Assembly: GCF_900605495.1 (NCBI RefSeq)
Contig: NZ_LR027603.1
Location: forward strand, 745,997-809,996
DNA length: 64,000 nucleotides
DNA from: Bacilliculturomica massiliensis
GTDB taxonomy: Bacteria > Bacillota > Clostridia > Peptostreptococcales > Anaerovoracaceae
Direction: 5' to 3'
Position 1 is the first letter of the stretch. Each line of letters starts with the position of its first letter. A program made the translations under genes and the position numbers. Under the pieces are notes generated by a model. It ran no database searches, was not told the DNA's origin, and saw nothing but the letters and a program-made list of their open reading frames with translations. Positions 60,786 through 64,000 of this stretch are shown here, one piece after another.

Positions 60786-60820
60786 GGCCAAAGGCCGCCG
60801 GCCTTTGCGCCGTTTTTTTT
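60786..60820 (+). terminator. terminator after the Fpg/Nei-like gene
   Basis: 8-bp stem CAAAGGCC/GGCCTTTG with a 3-nt loop and outer GC pairs, followed by T8. Confidence 0.88.
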
Positions 60821-60856
60821 CCAGGCGATCTGTGTTCCGGCTGGAGGGGGGAAGAA

Positions 60857-61057
60857 ATGAAACATAAAATATATACGATTTTTATGATTGTAATCCCACT
60901 GTTTGTTGGATCTGGTGGAATTATTGAGATGATTATTTGGCTTTCAAATGGAACAATAGATATAAATCCATTGTTTTGCTTAGCAATGATTCTTGTCGGT
61001 CATTATGTGGGGATTGGAAATATATTAAAGTTGATCAATGAGTCTGAAAATAGATAA
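60857..61057 (+). CDS. small AT-rich membrane protein, unknown
   Basis: 66 residues with two membrane helices: IYTIFMIVIPLFVGSGGIIEMIIWL and NPLFCLAMILVGHYVGIGNIL. Strong GGAGGGGGGAAG ribosome site 5-6 nt before the ATG. AT-rich codon use unlike the upstream genes; it starts the AT-rich island. No family recognised. Confidence 0.6.
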   Translation: MKHKIYTIFMIVIPLFVGSGGIIEMIIWLSNGTIDINPLFCLAMILVGHYVGIGNILKLINESENR

Positions 61058-61084
61058 AGATAAAAGCTGATTTGTAGAGCAAAT

Positions 61085-61297
61085 CTATATATCCTGTATG
61101 ATTATCTTTTTAGAAGTTCTTATATGCCGGTATAGCCTGTATTTACAGGCTTTCCGGCACTTTTCATATCGGAAGGAATGTCCCATGATATACTGTAATG
61201 CGTTCGGGTTCATTCCGGCGTTTGCTAAATTCGTACTGAACGTATGGCGTAAGGTATGCGGCGTAATCCCGTACAACGGTTTTTTTATTTCCCGTTG
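61085..61297 (-). pseudogene. remnant of a tyrosine recombinase/integrase
   Basis: On the minus strand the frame reads KPLYGITPHTLRHTFSTNLANAGMNPNALQYIMGHS, the C-terminal catalytic box of phage/Tn916-type tyrosine recombinases (HTLRHTF and GHS, holding the His-xx-Arg and second His). The remainder with the tyrosine nucleophile is replaced by unrelated sequence, and the N-terminal part is missing because the neighbouring GNAT gene abuts it. It marks an old mobile element that probably brought in the AT-rich genes around it. Confidence 0.78.
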
Positions 61298-61866
61298 GGT
61301 GGCTGTGTCATACTTTCTGTTTCATAATAATCGGTTCTCGTCATACCATATAAATAATAATCGCAATAAGTATTTACCATTTTTCCGTCCCGAATATGCC
61401 CCTCTCGCCGAAATCCTGCTTTTTCCAGTGTTTTATACGACGCGATATTTAGAACATGAACATCAGACCATAGCCGTTGTAATTCTGTTTTTTCAAAACA
61501 GAAAATTACTACGTTTCTTAAGGCTTCAGCCATAAGACCATTTCCTTGATAAATTGGAGAAAGACGGAAAGCTACTTTTGCCATGCGGTCATTTTCAATA
61601 AGATATACCCACATTTCACCTATCACTTTATCGTCCTTTTTATGAACGATCCCCCAATGGAAACTCTTTGTAGGACGCTCCTTTTTTTGAAATAGCGATT
61701 CGGGATTTAAGTCACTTTTTCCGGGACGTTTCCCCCAATATTGATACAATGATCTGTCGCCTAGCCATTCTTTCAAATTGGCAACATCATCATATTGCAA
61801 AGGACGTAATAAAAGCCTGTCCGTTTCAAGTTTCGGTTTATTCTGAACGTAATCTTGCAGTTTCAT
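61285..61866 (-). CDS. GNAT-family N-acetyltransferase (RimJ/RimL-like)
   Basis: 193 residues. LETDRLLLRPLQYDDVANLKEWLGD is the usual start of RimJ-like acetyltransferases; AFRLSPIYQGNGLMAEALRNVVIFCFEKTELQRLWSDVHVLNIASYKTLEKAGFRREGHIRD holds the acetyl-CoA loop (QGNGLM) and the NxxSxxxxEKxGF motif. Substrate unknown. AT-rich composition and the adjoining integrase remnant suggest acquisition by transfer. The last codons overlap the integrase remnant. Confidence 0.86.
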   Translation of the reverse strand: MKLQDYVQNKPKLETDRLLLRPLQYDDVANLKEWLGDRSLYQYWGKRPGKSDLNPESLFQKKERPTKSFHWGIVHKKDDKVIGEMWVYLIENDRMAKVAFRLSPIYQGNGLMAEALRNVVIFCFEKTELQRLWSDVHVLNIASYKTLEKAGFRREGHIRDGKMVNTYCDYYLYGMTRTDYYETESMTQPPNGK

Positions 61867-61875
61867 AAAGCCCCC

Positions 61876-62142
61876 TTAAAAATTGAATACCTGCTCCCAA
61901 TTAAAGCAGCCGGCCGCTTCTGTGCTTCTCGGCCACTGGCTGCACCATGCAGGAATACCGGGTGTTTCTACTCTGTCAAAACTCGGTGTGTACGGCTTTA
62001 TATCCAACACGGGAGTATTGTCATTCGCGTCAATAAAAGTAATCCGAATAATTCCCTTGTTAAAATCAATGCTGATAATTTCTGATGTTGTCAAAGCAAT
62101 AGGGTTAGGGCGGACTGGCGACCTTGTGGCAAAAACGCCCAT
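61876..62142 (-). pseudogene. truncated TrmO (TsaA/YaeB-like) tRNA methyltransferase gene
   Basis: The 88 codons match the middle and C-terminal part of TrmO, which methylates t6A37 of tRNA-Thr: GVFATRSPVRPNPIALTTSEIISID and NDTPVLDIKPYTPSFD. The N-terminal 60-70 residues of the family are missing: upstream in frame there is a TAG only eight codons before the ATG, and the merR remnant abuts. No ribosome site is seen. It is probably a fragment. Confidence 0.75.
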
Positions 62143-62158
62143 TACTGTTGGTGCATTT

Positions 62159-62954
62159 TTATAGGGCTACAGTCAGGTACTTTGCCGGATTACTCTCATT
62201 CCACGATCCCCTATGCACAATTTGTCGCATAGGGTTTGACATTCGATATTTACTGTTTTTTTGCAACCATTCAGCAAAAGCAATATACGCTCCTTTTATA
62301 TTTGAAAAGTCACCATATACCATTGTGCAGGCCATAACGGGGACAGGCTTGATAATATGGAAACAGAATGGAGCAATATCTTTACATAGCTTACTTACAG
62401 GGACGCATAACTCAATATCCACATTTTGTTCCTTGTACACTGTGTCGTGATAAACAGAAAAAGTATGACTGGATATTTCTATCTTCTGTTCTTTGGCAAA
62501 AGCAGAAAGTTCATTCCATAAATCACCCTCGGAGTAGTATGTAGAAACAATTCTTCGTAAAGAAAGCACTTGATACTCTGGGATTGCTTTAATGGAAATG
62601 TTGTAATGAAGTTCTCCTTTGTTTTCTTTTATTTCGTTTTTAGCAATCGCAATTTTCCGTAGTTTTTCCTGCTCATTCTGTATAGTATCCATAATTTCAA
62701 ATCGCTTTTGTTCAAGGGTTTCGAGAAGTAAACAATCATTCATTTCGAGTGCAAGCGCAATTTCAGAGATATTAAAACCGCTGTCACGCAAATATAATAT
62801 TCTATTTAGGCGGGGTATTTGAGTTACCGAGTACATTCGGTGTCCCGTCCGTTTATCGACTTTCTTCCGGCTTTAGCAGCCCTACTTCATCATAATACCG
62901 AAGCATACGAATAGATACTTGCGTTATCTTTGAAAACTCGCCTATTTTAAACAT
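62159..62954 (-). pseudogene. frameshifted MerR-family regulator with GyrI-like effector domain
   Basis: From ATG at 62954 (GGTGGTGATAAG upstream) the frame reads [33 protein letters not shown] and hits TAA. The second half continues in another frame, [39 protein letters not shown], then a coiled coil and a GyrI-like effector-binding domain to 62159. One extra base near 62860-62868 explains both halves. So an HTH plus effector-domain regulator has been broken by a single frameshift, unless a sequencing error is responsible. Confidence 0.85.
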
Positions 62955-63252
62955 CTTATCACCACCTGTATATAATCATACTTGAAGTTTCATACACTTC
63001 AAGTCGATTTTGCATTTCTGAAAGTTAATAATATGCTCTATTCTTATCAAATAAAGAAATCGAGAATATGGCTCTATTTTTGCTCTAAAAATTTGCTTCG
63101 AGAGAATTGGGGCTAGATAATATAGAGAATATGATGATAAATAGACACAAAAGTGTACTAAAACTAAATGGATTAAGTTATCCGCACCCGAAGCAGGAGC
63201 GGACGAGGCGGCGGTATAATTAGGGTGCGGGTTTTGGGATAAGTCCCTGGGG

Positions 63253-63430
63253 TGGCCATAGGTGAAAACTGCGATTTTTTTTGGATCTGGCATATAAAGA
63301 GAGGAAAAATAGGTGAGAAACGATTTTTTAATCAGTTCTCACCTATTTTTTGTCTGGATCCCGGCTATTTTCATGGTTTTTTATACGCATATATGCGAAA
63401 ATCGTTTTTTTTGAGAGTTTTCGCATATGT
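63253..63430. repeat. AT-rich hairpin block with AGGTGA cores (copy 2)
   Basis: ATAGGTGAAAAC at 63255, then a perfect 15-bp stem AAAAATAGGTGAGAA/TTCTCACCTATTTTT (63305-63319, 63336-63350), then TATGCGAAAA/TTTTCGCATA (63392-63401, 63418-63427). The first stem with its T-run could end transcription in both directions. The block matches copy 1 at 11314-11456 in motif and setting. The AT-rich 62955-63252 before it shows no gene. Confidence 0.72.
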
Positions 63431-63495
63431 GAGTCACCTTACAGTGACAGCTGCGTGCGCCGTCAGTGCAGGACTTTTTACAGAAGCGGCACGCC

Positions 63496-63660
63496 GGCGT
63501 TTAAGTTCATTTGGCGGACAGCGCCATGCCGGCCCGGCCGATTTAGTCCGTTCGGCGGGAAGCGCCACGCCGTTCCGTCCGGTTTAGCCCATTCGGCGAA
63601 AAGTCCGGCTGCGCGGCCGGCGGTCAAGCCCGTCTGGCGAAGAGCCGGGCCGCGTACCGG
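63496..63660. repeat. 41-bp tandem repeat (about four copies)
   Basis: Units marked by CCATTCGGCG-like cores at 63508, 63549, 63589 and 63631 (periods 40-42 bp), degenerate and GC-rich. It abuts the 3' end of the minus-strand DUF1015 gene. Confidence 0.75.
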
Positions 63661-63668
63661 GCTGAAAC

Positions 63669-64000
63669 CTACAGCTGATGCAGGAACAGTCCGCTGCCCA
63701 GTTTGGGTTCAAACCAGGTGGATTTGGGAGGCATGACCTCGCCTGCGTCGGCCACGGCCAGCAGATCTGCAATGTCTACCGGATATACGGCGAAAGCCAG
63801 CTTCATATCTTCCCGGCAGCGGCGCTCCAGTTCAGAGAGTCCGCGGATCCCGCCCACGAAGTCGATCCGCTTGTCTGTGCGGGGATCCTGGATCCCCAGT
63901 ATGGGACCCAGAACATTATCCTGAAGAACGGCCACATCCAGACTGGCGATAATGTCGTCCGGAATGATCTCCGGTCTGGCAGCCACTCTGTACCACTTTT
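63669..64000 (-). CDS. DUF1015 family protein, C-terminal part
   Basis: The last 110 codons of a minus-strand gene that continues past the right edge. The end ADAGEVMPPKSTWFEPKLGSGLFLHQL and the preceding VLQDNVLGPILGIQDPRTDKRIDFVGGIRGLSELERR are characteristic of DUF1015 proteins, of about 400 residues and unknown function. The frame is open to position 64000, so an apparent start at 63986 is internal. Confidence 0.82.
   Translation of the reverse strand, partial: KWYRVAARPEIIPDDIIASLDVAVLQDNVLGPILGIQDPRTDKRIDFVGGIRGLSELERRCREDMKLAFAVYPVDIADLLAVADAGEVMPPKSTWFEPKLGSGLFLHQL

Noticed and set aside
61098-61535. 145-codon plus-strand frame
   Set aside because: Antisense to the integrase remnant and GNAT gene; no ribosome site.
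62976-63293. 105-codon minus-strand frame in the AT-rich gap
   Set aside because: No ribosome site, no family motif, overlaps the hairpin block.
63496-63660. Possible CRISPR array at the 41-bp repeats (also the arrays at 983, 10711, 11515, 15882)
   Set aside because: Repeats are directly adjacent or degenerate throughout, no unique spacers of constant length, and no cas genes nearby.

Overview
The window comes from a GC-rich, endospore-forming anaerobe of the class Clostridia. Evidence: the sporulation block spoIIGA-sigE-sigG with a Spo0A-type promoter, a Gram-positive LexA/infC-rpmI-rplT region with an L20-type leader, ylmC, ylmH and nrdR, a KamA-type aminomutase, and strong AGGAGG ribosome sites with frequent GTG/TTG starts. 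The exact family cannot be fixed by eye. Most genes are GC-rich. Two stretches (about 19.97-20.57 kb and 60.86-63.4 kb) are clearly AT-rich and look imported.

Layout. 0-10.7 kb: end of rlmN, a P-loop protein, EamA permease plus NUDIX hydrolase, a secreted CAP-domain protein with Pro/Glu repeats, an amidase, a BMP lipoprotein, a YgiQ radical SAM protein, an orphan DNA methyltransferase and a YitT protein. 10.9 kb: tRNA-Val(GAC). 11.7-20.6 kb: a nucleoid-associated protein, a PadR/DUF2812 pair, YlmH, a KamA-family aminomutase, a cell-wall amidase, a two-gene LysO exporter and a peptidase-E-like gene. 20.9-26.9 kb: lexA, divergent infC-rpmI-rplT, spoIIGA-sigE, a metallo-beta-lactamase-fold hydrolase, sigG. 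27-38.9 kb: a catabolic cluster (glycerate kinase, phosphotriesterase-like lactonase candidate, RbsBAC-type transporter, alcohol dehydrogenase, class I aldolase, FGGY kinase, D-2-hydroxyacid dehydrogenase, RpiR regulator). 39-45 kb: MATE pump and a purine set (adenine deaminase, NCS2 permease, phosphoribosyltransferase, PgeF/YlmD). 45-52.8 kb: a sigma-54 activator divergent from an NhaC transporter with two beta-aspartyl-dipeptidase paralogues, then a second NhaC gene. 52.8-60.8 kb: prfC, ylmC, nrdR, a large hybrid sensor kinase, cmk and an Fpg/Nei-like protein. 60.9-63 kb: an AT-rich island with an integrase remnant, a GNAT gene, a truncated trmO and a frameshifted merR. The right edge cuts a DUF1015 gene.

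How the genes work together. The 27-38.9 kb cluster reads as import of a sugar-like compound, oxidation, possible lactone opening, phosphorylation, aldol cleavage, and entry of a hydroxy-acid fragment into glycolysis through glycerate kinase. Two near-identical TTGAAAT-AAA-ATTTCAA dyads in the divergent control region are candidate sites for the cluster's RpiR protein. The 45-51.4 kb module has a perfect-looking sigma-54 promoter facing its own enhancer-binding protein. It probably couples sodium-driven transport to isoaspartyl-peptide handling. The two dipeptidase paralogues have each lost a different metal ligand.

The intergenic DNA is unusual. Many gaps hold short tandem repeats of unrelated sequence (16-, 14-, 23-, 70-, 12- and 41-bp units), plus a palindromic array at 4.0-4.3 kb and a hairpin block with AGGTGA cores that occurs twice. 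Genes that are neighbours in other Firmicutes (sigG, ylmC, ylmD, ylmH, nrdR) are here separated by tens of kilobases of metabolic cargo.
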